The notes under the pieces were generated by a model. It did no database searches. It saw nothing but the letters and a program-made list of their open reading frames with translations, and was not told the origin of the DNA. DNA of 64,000 nt. It comes from Hymenobacter busanensis (GTDB lineage Bacteria > Bacteroidota > Bacteroidia > Cytophagales > Hymenobacteraceae). Positions 34,062 through 41,769 of the stretch are shown piece by piece. The position numbers and the translations under genes are program-made. The stretch's first letter is position 1. Every line of letters starts with the position of its first letter. The stretch is taken from positions 62,001-126,000 of the forward strand of contig NZ_VTWU01000008.1 of NCBI RefSeq assembly GCF_008727865.1, given 5' to 3'.

Positions 34062-36059
34062 CTACACCCCTACTGGCTCTTCCACCGCTACCGGCTCCAC
34101 CCAGCGGCCGTCCTCGCGGATGAGGTTGATCAGCTCGTCCACGGCGGCTTCTTCGGGCACCGATTTCTTGATGACTTCCTGGCCGCGGTAGAGGGCAATT
34201 TTGCCTCGGCCCACGCCCACGTAGCCGTAGTCGGCGTCGGCCATTTCGCCGGGGCCGTTCACGATGCAGCCCATAATGCCGATTTTGACGCCCTTCAAAT
34301 GGTCGGTGCGGCGGCGAATCATAGCGGTAGTTTCGGGCAGGTCGAAGAGCGTACGGCCGCAGCTGGGGCAGCTGATGTACTCCGTCTTGCTCATGCGGGT
34401 ACGCGCCGCCTGCAATATTCCGAAGCCGAGCTGGTTGAGTGCGTCGAGACGGGCCAGCCAGGTGTTCTGGTCGGCATCGGGCAGCTTTTCGGTGCTGAGC
34501 ACCACGCCGTCACCGAGGCCGTCGAGCAGCAGGCCGCCTACGTCGGTGGCGGCGTACAGTTGGGTTTGCTCGGGCGCCTGCTCAGGGTACTGGCGGTTGA
34601 TGATGACGGGATTAGTTACGCCCGCGTTCAGCAGCCGGAAGAAGGCCCGGCGGATTTCGGGCATGGCGTGGGCGTTGTCGGTGTAGAGGATGACCACCAC
34701 CGTTTTATCGGTGCGCAGCTGCTCCAGGGCCGCGTCGGTAAGCGTTTCCAGGTTGTGGAAGACGAAGTTGGTTTCGGGATGCCGCACGGCCGCCCCGGCG
34801 TACTCGCCGGAGGTGAACACCGGAAAGTGTTCTTCCCGCCGGCCGGCGTCGAGCCAGGCGCTGTAGTCCACCAGCTCCTTCAGGCCGTTGGGCAGCATGA
34901 AAGGCGCCGGGCGCTGGCCGGTATAGATGAAGTCGGCCCCTAGGTCGTTCATCTGGAACTTGTCAAGGAAGGCCGAGTACAGGTGCCCCACGCAGCGCAG
35001 GTCGGCATACTCCAGCTGCGGCAGGCGCGAAATATCGGCCAGCACGCGCGGTACGTTCGTGCCGCCGATGTTCAACACCTCGTGCGTCGGGCGGCGGTGG
35101 TACTGGTACGGGTCGATGGGCACTTCCGTCACCGGCGCAATGAACTTGGCTTCGGCAGCCCGGTGCGTGTACCGGTCGATGAGCATGCGGGCCACGGGGG
35201 CTTCGGCTTCGGGGGGCTCGGTCAGGCTCACCCGCACGGTGTCGCCCAAGCCATCTTCCAGCAGGGTGCCGATGCCCACGGCCGACTTGATGCGCCCGTC
35301 CTCGGCTTCGCCGGCCTCGGTCACGCCCAGGTGCAGCGGATACGGCTGCAAGCCCTCGGCTTCGAGCTTCTGCACCAGCAGGCGGTAGGCCTGCACCATC
35401 ACCTGGGTATTGGAGGCCTTCATGGAGAGGACCACGTTGTAGTAGTTCTCGTCTTCGCAGATGCGCAGAAACTCCAGCGCCGACTCCACCATGCCCAGCG
35501 GGGTGTCGCCGTAGCGCGACAGGATGCGGTCCGACAACGAGCCGTGGTTCGTGCCGATGCGCATGGCCGTGCCGTACTGCTTGCAAATTTGCACCAAGGG
35601 CCGAAACCGCTCCCGAATGCGCTCAATCTCGCCCTGGTACTCGGCGTCGGTATACTCGATGGTCTGGAATTTCTTCTTGTCGACGTAGTTGCCGGGGTTC
35701 ACGCGCACCTTCTCCACGATGCGGGCGGCCAGCTCGGCGGCGTTGGGCGTGAAGTGAATGTCGGCAATGAGCGGCACCGTGCAGCCGCGCTTGCGCAGCT
35801 CCTTCTTGATTTCGAGCAGGTTCTGGGCCTCCTTCATACTGGGGGCCGTGATGCGCACGTACTCGCAGCCAGCTTCCACCATGCGCAGCGTTTCCTCCAC
35901 CGAGCCCAGGGTGTCCATGGTGTCGACGGTAGTCATGCTCTGCACCCGGATGGGGTAATGGCCGCCCAGGGGCAGGTCGCCGATGTTCACCACGCGGGCT
36001 TCGCGGCGCTTGTATTCGGTAAGGCTGGGGCAGTAAATCTTGGAAGCGGAAGTGCTCAT
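34062..36059 (-). CDS. ispG: 4-hydroxy-3-methylbut-2-enyl diphosphate synthase, long form
   Basis: IspG (GcpE) carries out the penultimate step of the MEP isoprenoid pathway. The protein is 665 residues, the long form with an extra domain between the TIM barrel and the Fe-S domain, as in plants and Bacteroidota. The TIM-barrel motif is PIRVQSMTTVDT. The 4Fe-4S ligands are Cys564, Cys567 and Cys598, with Glu605 in CIVNGPGE. The start is the ATG at 36059; the frame is open 9 codons further but without similarity. A TACCTTTG box lies 59 bases upstream. Confidence 0.96.
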   Translation of the reverse strand: MSTSASKIYCPSLTEYKRREARVVNIGDLPLGGHYPIRVQSMTTVDTMDTLGSVEETLRMVEAGCEYVRITAPSMKEAQNLLEIKKELRKRGCTVPLIADIHFTPNAAELAARIVEKVRVNPGNYVDKKKFQTIEYTDAEYQGEIERIRERFRPLVQICKQYGTAMRIGTNHGSLSDRILSRYGDTPLGMVESALEFLRICEDENYYNVVLSMKASNTQVMVQAYRLLVQKLEAEGLQPYPLHLGVTEAGEAEDGRIKSAVGIGTLLEDGLGDTVRVSLTEPPEAEAPVARMLIDRYTHRAAEAKFIAPVTEVPIDPYQYHRRPTHEVLNIGGTNVPRVLADISRLPQLEYADLRCVGHLYSAFLDKFQMNDLGADFIYTGQRPAPFMLPNGLKELVDYSAWLDAGRREEHFPVFTSGEYAGAAVRHPETNFVFHNLETLTDAALEQLRTDKTVVVILYTDNAHAMPEIRRAFFRLLNAGVTNPVIINRQYPEQAPEQTQLYAATDVGGLLLDGLGDGVVLSTEKLPDADQNTWLARLDALNQLGFGILQAARTRMSKTEYISCPSCGRTLFDLPETTAMIRRRTDHLKGVKIGIMGCIVNGPGEMADADYGYVGVGRGKIALYRGQEVIKKSVPEEAAVDELINLIREDGRWVEPVAVEEPVGV

Positions 36060-36118
36060 GCAGCAGAAACGATAGACGGAAGCCAAACAGCCCCGGGAAG
36101 GGCAAAGTTGCTCGGCGG

Positions 36119-36126
36119 CAAAGGTA
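36119..36126 (-). promoter_or_regulatory. -7 box of ispG
   Basis: On the minus strand it reads TACCTTTG, an exact TAnnTTTG match, giving a leader of roughly 50 bases. Confidence 0.5.
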
Positions 36127-36189
36127 CGAAGGCCGGGGAAGCTGTTCCGTGGTCTTTCTCGCCTGAGCGAATGTGAGCCAGCGGATAAA

Positions 36190-36226
36190 AAGGAACGTCA
36201 TGCTGAGCCCCGCGAAGCATCTCTAC
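36190..36226. repeat. single copy of the GTCATnCTGAGC repeat
   Basis: ACGTCATGCTGAGCCCCGCG...AGCATCTC is a variant of the arm that bounds the element at 24014-24240. Only one arm is seen here. It covers the 3' end of the gene at 36198-36512. Confidence 0.6.
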
Positions 36227-36512
36227 TACTTTCTGTCATATAGGAAAAATCAACTTGGCCGGTAACTCTAATCACGTCGCCGCTTTGCATTTCAATAGTT
36301 ACTGCTTGCTCCGAAGCGGACATGGTATTAATCTGCTCACTCGGTCCCCACTCAAACGTCCTGGTTGCGTGGAATGCAGTGACCTTAACCACTCTCAACA
36401 CGAAGTCAGGACTCGATATTTTGCGTAGGTGAAAATCCACTATTCCCGTTTTCCATGTGAAGTCGACACGCAACAAAGTCGCGTCGTGCAAAGCGTAGAT
36501 TGAGGTAGTCAT
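36198..36512 (-). CDS. small unknown protein ending inside a repeat
   Basis: A 104-residue soluble protein (MTTSIYALHDATLLRVDFTW at the start) made mostly of predicted strands, with alternating hydrophobic residues. The family is unknown. GC is lower than in neighbours. Its last eight or so residues (SSRDASRGSA) and stop codon come from the GTCATGCTGAGC repeat, so the natural C-terminus may have been replaced. Confidence 0.55.
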   Translation of the reverse strand: MTTSIYALHDATLLRVDFTWKTGIVDFHLRKISSPDFVLRVVKVTAFHATRTFEWGPSEQINTMSASEQAVTIEMQSGDVIRVTGQVDFSYMTESSRDASRGSA

Positions 36513-36619
36513 ACTAGGTTGCGCTGCTTGATTGGGTCGAAAGGGTGAGTGCAAGAAAGTCAGGCTAAGCCAGCAACGAAGCAGTATAACTGACTCGGCT
36601 GCGCTCAGCAGGACCGTTC

Positions 36620-37312
36620 CTATTGGCCAGCTTGTTCACCTGACTCACCTGCTGCTTTCGGCAGATGCCGCAGCAACTGCTCGAAGTTCTCGGCGCGCGG
36701 GCCGCTGAAAATGGGTTGGTGAAACGCATCGAGCTTCTGGAGCAGGTAGAGCAGCTGCACCCGCTCGGCGGCGGTCAGGTCGCCGGCCACGAGCTGGGCG
36801 GCTTGGCCCATGCGGCCGAACACCTGCCGCAGCAGGGCGCCGCCGGCTTCGGTAAGCGTGAGCAGCTTGCTGCGGCGGTCAGTGTGGTGGGGCTGCTCGG
36901 CTACCAGCCCGCGGGCCAGCAGGCGCTTAATGACTTCGGTGCCGGTGGCTTTTTCGTGGATGTTGCGGAAAATCAGCTCGGTTTTCGACAGCGGCTGGTG
37001 GCCCATGACGGTGGCCAGGTAGGCAAAATCGTCGGGCGTGAGCAGGGGCGTGCCAGCTAATCCGCGCCGGATGTATGAGCGTGCGTAGCGCGTGAGGAAG
37101 ATGAGCAGCTTGCTGATTTCGGCTTCTGGCGGCATGGAAGCCACATCGGCCGGGGCGGCCGGGCCCCGAGGCGGCGGGGCGGATACCGCTCCCACCCGGC
37201 CGTACAGCCAGGCGGCAAACGCGGCGAGGTCGGCCGGTTTGCCGTCGGGGGCACGCTGCTGCTCAAAAGCTTCGGCCTGCTCCAGGAGTTGCTTTAGTAA
37301 GGCGTAGTCCAT
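36620..37312 (-). CDS. MarR-family regulator with N-terminal extension
   Basis: A 230-residue protein. The first 70 or so residues are a Pro/Ala-rich extension with a helix (ALLKQLLEQAEAFEQQ). The MarR fold then runs from about 70 to 200: TELIFRNIHEKATGTEVIKR holds the recognition helix and LVAEQPHHTDRRSKLLTLTEAG is the wing, with the DRR.K.L.LT signature. Divergent transcription with the TonB receptor gene suggests it controls that gene. The ATG at 37312 was preferred over the TTG three codons earlier. Confidence 0.88.
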   Translation of the reverse strand: MDYALLKQLLEQAEAFEQQRAPDGKPADLAAFAAWLYGRVGAVSAPPPRGPAAPADVASMPPEAEISKLLIFLTRYARSYIRRGLAGTPLLTPDDFAYLATVMGHQPLSKTELIFRNIHEKATGTEVIKRLLARGLVAEQPHHTDRRSKLLTLTEAGGALLRQVFGRMGQAAQLVAGDLTAAERVQLLYLLQKLDAFHQPIFSGPRAENFEQLLRHLPKAAGESGEQAGQ

Positions 37313-37390
37313 GCCCGGCAAAGTAAGGCGGCCAGCGGCAAAACTGGTGTGAAAAAATAGTTGTTTGATTCCAAAACATCTGAATGTGCC

Positions 37391-37420
37391 TTTGGTTCGT
37401 GTGGTATTAAACTAATCTTG
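37391..37420 (+). promoter_or_regulatory. promoter of the TonB receptor gene
   Basis: TTTG at 37391-37394, 18-base spacer, then TAATCTTG at 37413-37420, a one-base variant of TAnnTTTG. Only five bases separate it from the ATG. Just upstream, TGTTT-N7-AAACA is a weak palindrome that could bind the MarR protein. Confidence 0.45.
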
Positions 37421-37425
37421 CCGAC

Positions 37426-39879
37426 ATGCCGCAACGCTACTTGCTCCTGTTTCTGCTGCTCTTCAGCACTTTGCTGGTTCAAGCCCAAAGCGTGGGCGTA
37501 CTCAGCGGCACTGTGCGCGACCGGGCCACGCAGCAGCCGCTGCCGGGCGTGACGGTGGCCCTGGAAGGCACTACGCTGGGCACGGCCACCGACGAGCAGG
37601 GCCGCTTCCGCCTCACCGATATTCCCACCAGCAGCTACAACGTGCGGGCGAGTTTCGTGGGCTACGAGCCGCTGTTGCGCGCCAACGTGAGCATCACCTC
37701 CGGCAACGCCAACATCGTGAACCTGGAGCTGACGCCCTCGGCCCAGCAACTGGGCGAGGTGCAGATTACCGGCAACCGCGCCATTCGGGTGGCCACGGCC
37801 GAAACGCCGTTGAGCGTGCAGCGCCTGAACACCGAGGAAATCAAGAGCAACCCCGGCGGCAACTTCGATATTTCGCGGGTGGTGCAGGTGCTGCCCGGTG
37901 TGGGCGGCGGGGGCACCAGCGGCACGGCCGGCTTCCGCAACGACATCATTATCCGCGGCGGCGCGCCCAACGAAAACGTGTACTACCTCGACGGCATCGA
38001 GGTGCCGGTCATCAACCACTTCCAGACCCAAGGCTCGGCCGGTGGCCCCACCGGCCTGCTGAACGTGTCGTTTATCGAGGACGTGACGCTGAGCACCTCG
38101 GCCTTCGAGGCCCGCTACGACAACACCCTCTCGAGCGTGCTGCAGTTCCGGCAGCGCGACGGCAACCCCGACCGCGTGCAGGGCAACGTGCGCCTGAGCG
38201 GCACCGAAGTGGCCGGTACGCTGGAGGGCCCGCTGGCCAAGAATACTACCTTCCTAGCCTCGGTGCGACGCTCCTACCTGCAGGTGTTGTTCAAGCTAAT
38301 CGACCTGCCAATCCGGCCCAACTACTGGGACGCGCAGTTCAAAGTCACCACCAAACTCTCGCCCAAAACCACCCTCACCGCCCTGGGTCTGGGCGCCCTC
38401 GACCACTTCGAGGTGGCCGTGCCGCGGGAGTCGTCATTGGAAAAAGAGTACATCCTGCGCAACACGCCCAGCATCGACCAGTGGAACTACACTTTGGGCG
38501 TGAGCCTGCGCCAGCTCATTGAGCGCGGCTACGTGAACGTGGCCTTGAGCCGTACCCAGCTCGACAACCAGGTCAACCGCTTCGAAGGCGGCTCCGCGTT
38601 CAGCGGCGACGAAAGCCGGCGCATTTCGCTCACCCGCTCGGGCGAGTCGGAAAACAAGCTGCGCGTGGACGTGAACCGCTCTTTGGGCAAATGGCAGTAC
38701 GCCTACGGTGGCGTGGGCCAGTGGATTACCTACGATTCGCGCTACTTCAACCGCCTGCGCCGCGAGGTGCTGAACCCCGACGGCTCGGTGCAGCAGCCGG
38801 CCGTGGACGTGCGGTTTCAGTCCGATTTGGCCTTTGCCCGCTTCGGTGCCTTTGCCCAGGTCACGCGACCCTTCTTGGCGAATGACCGCCTGACCGTGTC
38901 GGCCGGCCTGCGCGCCGACGGCAACTCCTCTACCGAAGGCGGCGCCAACCTGCTGCGGACCCTCTCGCCGCGCCTTTCGGCCTCCTACGCCCTGGCTTCG
39001 CGGTGGAACCTGAACGCCTCGGTGGGCCGCTACTACAAGATTCTGCCCTCCACCCTGCTCGGCTTCCGCGACAACGCGGGCCAGATGGTGAACAAACACA
39101 CCCGCTACATCGGCAGCACGCATTACGTGGCCGGGCTGGAATTTCTGCCCACGGCCAACACCCGCTTCACGGTGGAAGGCTTTCTGAAAAACTACGACCA
39201 CTACCCGGTGTCGGTGCGCGATGGAATTTCCCTGGCTAACCTCGGCGGCGACTTCGTGGCCCTGGGCAACGAGGCCGTGACCAGCTCGGGCAAAGGCCGG
39301 GCCTTCGGCGGCGAGTTTTTCTTCCAGCAGAAGCTCACCAACAACTGGTTTGCGGTGGCCTCCTACACGCTGTTCCGCAGCGAGTTTACGGGCACCGACG
39401 GCGTGTACAAGCCCTCCGCCTGGGACACCCGACACCTGGCCTCGGCCCTGCTGGGCCGCAAGTTCACCCGCGGCTGGGAGGCCGGACTGAAATACCGCTT
39501 TGCTGGCGGCGCGCCCTACACGCCCTTCGACCTCGCAGCCTCGCAGCAGAACTACCTCACCATCGGGCAGGGTGTGCTCGACTACGCGCGGCTGAACACC
39601 CAGCGCCTGGGCTCCTACCAGCAGGTTGATTTTCGCCTTGACAAGAAGTACAACTTGCGCCGCCTGACCATCGACTTGTTCGTGGATTTGCAGAACGTAT
39701 TCCTGATCAAGAACCCCTCGGTGCCCAGCTACACCTTCCAGCGCACTGCCGACAACGCCGCATTCCTCACCACCGATGGCCTGCCCCTGCAGCCCAACGG
39801 CGCCAATGCGGTGCCCGTCATCCTAGCCGACGACGACGCGACGGTACTGCCCACCATCGGCTTCATCGTGGAATTTTAG
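37426..39879 (+). CDS. TonB-dependent receptor with carboxypeptidase-like domain
   Basis: An 817-residue outer-membrane receptor. A signal peptide (1-22, ending VQAQS) is followed by a carboxypeptidase-regulatory-like domain (about 24-110, GVLSGTVRDRATQQPLPGV). The plug is at about 125-240 (RVVQVLPGVGG, NDIIIRGGAPNENVYYLDGI), and a 22-strand barrel runs to the C-terminus. There is no SusD partner, so it is probably not a glycan SusC. The ligand is unknown. It is divergent from the MarR gene. Confidence 0.93.
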   Translation: MPQRYLLLFLLLFSTLLVQAQSVGVLSGTVRDRATQQPLPGVTVALEGTTLGTATDEQGRFRLTDIPTSSYNVRASFVGYEPLLRANVSITSGNANIVNLELTPSAQQLGEVQITGNRAIRVATAETPLSVQRLNTEEIKSNPGGNFDISRVVQVLPGVGGGGTSGTAGFRNDIIIRGGAPNENVYYLDGIEVPVINHFQTQGSAGGPTGLLNVSFIEDVTLSTSAFEARYDNTLSSVLQFRQRDGNPDRVQGNVRLSGTEVAGTLEGPLAKNTTFLASVRRSYLQVLFKLIDLPIRPNYWDAQFKVTTKLSPKTTLTALGLGALDHFEVAVPRESSLEKEYILRNTPSIDQWNYTLGVSLRQLIERGYVNVALSRTQLDNQVNRFEGGSAFSGDESRRISLTRSGESENKLRVDVNRSLGKWQYAYGGVGQWITYDSRYFNRLRREVLNPDGSVQQPAVDVRFQSDLAFARFGAFAQVTRPFLANDRLTVSAGLRADGNSSTEGGANLLRTLSPRLSASYALASRWNLNASVGRYYKILPSTLLGFRDNAGQMVNKHTRYIGSTHYVAGLEFLPTANTRFTVEGFLKNYDHYPVSVRDGISLANLGGDFVALGNEAVTSSGKGRAFGGEFFFQQKLTNNWFAVASYTLFRSEFTGTDGVYKPSAWDTRHLASALLGRKFTRGWEAGLKYRFAGGAPYTPFDLAASQQNYLTIGQGVLDYARLNTQRLGSYQQVDFRLDKKYNLRRLTIDLFVDLQNVFLIKNPSVPSYTFQRTADNAAFLTTDGLPLQPNGANAVPVILADDDATVLPTIGFIVEF

Positions 39880-39885
39880 GGCCGC

Positions 39886-40860
39886 TCAGCTGTTCACGCG
39901 CAGCACAATTTTGCCGATATGTTCGCTGCTTTCCATCAATCGGTGCGCCAGCTCGGCTTCGGCCAGCGCAAACTTGCGGTAGATAACCGGCTTGAACTGT
40001 TTGTTGAGTAGTAGCGGCCACACGTGCTGCTCCACATCAGCCGCCAGCGCGGCTTTGAAGTCAGCCGAACGCGGCCGCAGGGTGCTGCCCGTAATGGTGA
40101 GCCGGCGGCGCATCACTTCCAGAGCATTAAACTCCGCCTTAGCGCCGCGCATGGCGTTAATGAATACCAAGCGGCCATCGTCCTTGAGCAGGCGTAGGTT
40201 TTGGGCCGTGTAGTCGCCGCCCACCATGTCGAGCACCACGTCTACGCCTTCCAGCTGCAGCGCCTGCTCAAAGTCTTCGGTTTGGTAATTGATGCAACGC
40301 GTGGCGCCCAATTCTTCGCAGGCGCGGCATTTTTCGTCGGAGCCGGCGGTGGCAAACACGCGGGCGCCGCGGGCCTTGGCTAGCTGAATAGCCGTGATGC
40401 CAATGCCGCTGCTGCCGCCGTGCACCAGCAGGGTTTCGCCGGCCTGCAGGCCACCGCGCTGAAACACGTTGTGCCAGACGGTAAACACTGTTTCGGGCAG
40501 CGCGGCCGCTTCGGTCATGCGCCAGCCGGCGGGCACGGGCAGGCAGTGCCGCTCGTCCACTGCCACGCACTCGGCATAGCCTCCGGCAGCGAGCAGCGCA
40601 CAAACCTGGTCGCCGGGTTTCCAGCGCGTTACTGCGGTGCCGCACTGCTCTACCACACCGGCTATTTCGAGGCCCGGCACGAGGCCGGTAACGTCGCCCG
40701 CGCCCCCGTATTTTCCTTGGCGCAGCAGCACATCGGGGCGGTTGACGCCGGCGGCAAACACGCATACCAGCACCTCGTTCGGGGCCGGTTGCGGCGGCGG
40801 CACGTCTTGTAGGCGCAACACCTCGGGGCCACCGGGCTGGGAAACGACAATAGCCTGCAT
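39886..40860 (-). CDS. NAD(P)H-quinone oxidoreductase, PIG3 type
   Basis: A 324-residue zinc-free medium-chain dehydrogenase. The N-terminal GroES-like domain opens MQAIVVSQPGGPEVLRLQDV and carries NRPDVLLRQGKY. The cofactor domain has the VHGGSSGIGITAIQLAKARGA motif (about 143-163). The length and the pattern PGLEIAG match the TP53I3/PIG3 group, which reduces quinones with NADPH. It converges with the TonB receptor at a 6-base gap and stands alone. Confidence 0.92.
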   Translation of the reverse strand: MQAIVVSQPGGPEVLRLQDVPPPQPAPNEVLVCVFAAGVNRPDVLLRQGKYGGAGDVTGLVPGLEIAGVVEQCGTAVTRWKPGDQVCALLAAGGYAECVAVDERHCLPVPAGWRMTEAAALPETVFTVWHNVFQRGGLQAGETLLVHGGSSGIGITAIQLAKARGARVFATAGSDEKCRACEELGATRCINYQTEDFEQALQLEGVDVVLDMVGGDYTAQNLRLLKDDGRLVFINAMRGAKAEFNALEVMRRRLTITGSTLRPRSADFKAALAADVEQHVWPLLLNKQFKPVIYRKFALAEAELAHRLMESSEHIGKIVLRVNS

Positions 40861-41051
40861 AGCAAAAAAGCGGCGGGTAAGGAGTGTACAATCAGAAGCA
40901 CGGGCGCACCTAAGCCGGCCCGGCTCCTACAGAGCAGCAATGTAAGTAACGTACTGCGCTGGTTCCGGCGCAAGCCCGCAAAGCATACAGTCGGGCAAAA
41001 GGGCACGAACCCTCACGAACACTTCGGCTGCTTTTGCGTTTCTTGCCCCAC

Positions 41052-41576
41052 ATGAAAACTCCCGCTTTCCTGCCTGCGCTTTTCAACTCGGCCCGCGGCT
41101 TGGGCTTGCGCGCCTGGCAAACCGGTCCGCTGTTCCGCAAGGCGTTTCTGACGGCCGTCGAATCGGTGCAGGAAGTGCTGCGGGCGGAAGTGCAGAAAGG
41201 CAACGCCAAGGTGGTAGCCGACTTCCTAACCGACAAAGCTGCGCCGGCCGTGAAGGCGTTGCTGCTGGAACGTATGTCGGTGCGGCTGCTGGCCCGGCTG
41301 GGGCTGCGCGGCGCGTTGGCGTCCAACGTGGCCGGCTGGATTCTGCCTTTCGTAGTCGAGAAGTTGGTACGGGCAGCGCTTCGAACCGAAGCGGCGGCCA
41401 AGCTGCAAACGCACCCTACCGTGACGAACGTGCGCCGTACGCTCGATGAACTGCACCACAAATTACGCCGTACCGTTGCGCCCGATTACGGCTCCGGCGC
41501 AGCCGTGCTCGACGACGAAGATGATGCGCCACAAGGGCCATCTGCGTCTCTTTTGCCGGCATCTGCTAAAATATAA
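41052..41576 (+). CDS. small unknown helical protein
   Basis: A 174-residue protein made almost wholly of amphipathic helices rich in Ala, Leu and Arg, with an acidic tail region (LDDEDDAPQG). There is no signal peptide; a hydrophobic segment (VAGWILPFVVEKLVRAAL) could touch the membrane. No family is recognised. The ATG at 41052 (MKTPAFLPAL) was chosen over a TTG six codons earlier. Confidence 0.6.
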   Translation: MKTPAFLPALFNSARGLGLRAWQTGPLFRKAFLTAVESVQEVLRAEVQKGNAKVVADFLTDKAAPAVKALLLERMSVRLLARLGLRGALASNVAGWILPFVVEKLVRAALRTEAAAKLQTHPTVTNVRRTLDELHHKLRRTVAPDYGSGAAVLDDEDDAPQGPSASLLPASAKI

Positions 41577-41613
41577 GTCGCTCTGGTATAGAGCTCAAGT
41601 AGATAAAACTTCC

Positions 41614-41653
41614 GCAAACGTTTGCAGTACTCGAAAAAACATTATTACCTTCG
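41614..41653 (+). promoter_or_regulatory. promoter with palindromic operator and no gene behind it
   Basis: TTTG at 41621-41624, a 21-base spacer, then TACCTTCG at 41646-41653. The -33 box lies inside the perfect 12-bp palindrome GCAAACGTTTGC (41614-41625), of the kind bound by LacI-type repressors. The transcript would run into the glnN terminator and antisense to the glnN 3' end. Confidence 0.4.
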
Positions 41654-41667
41654 TAGAGCTAGAAAAT

Positions 41668-41699
41668 AAAAAAACCCGTCGACAGAGGCGTCAACGGGC
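41668..41699 (-). terminator. Rho-independent terminator of glnN
   Basis: On the minus strand a 9-bp stem (CCCGTTGAC against GTCGACGGG, one G-T pair) with a 6-base loop is followed by T7. It lies about 70 bases past the glnN stop. Confidence 0.85.
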
Positions 41700-41769
41700 T
41701 TAGTGGGTGGGCCAGCCGGAGTAATCGTTTCCCCTCGACTTCCAGTGCTGGTCCTACCTACCGTATGAG

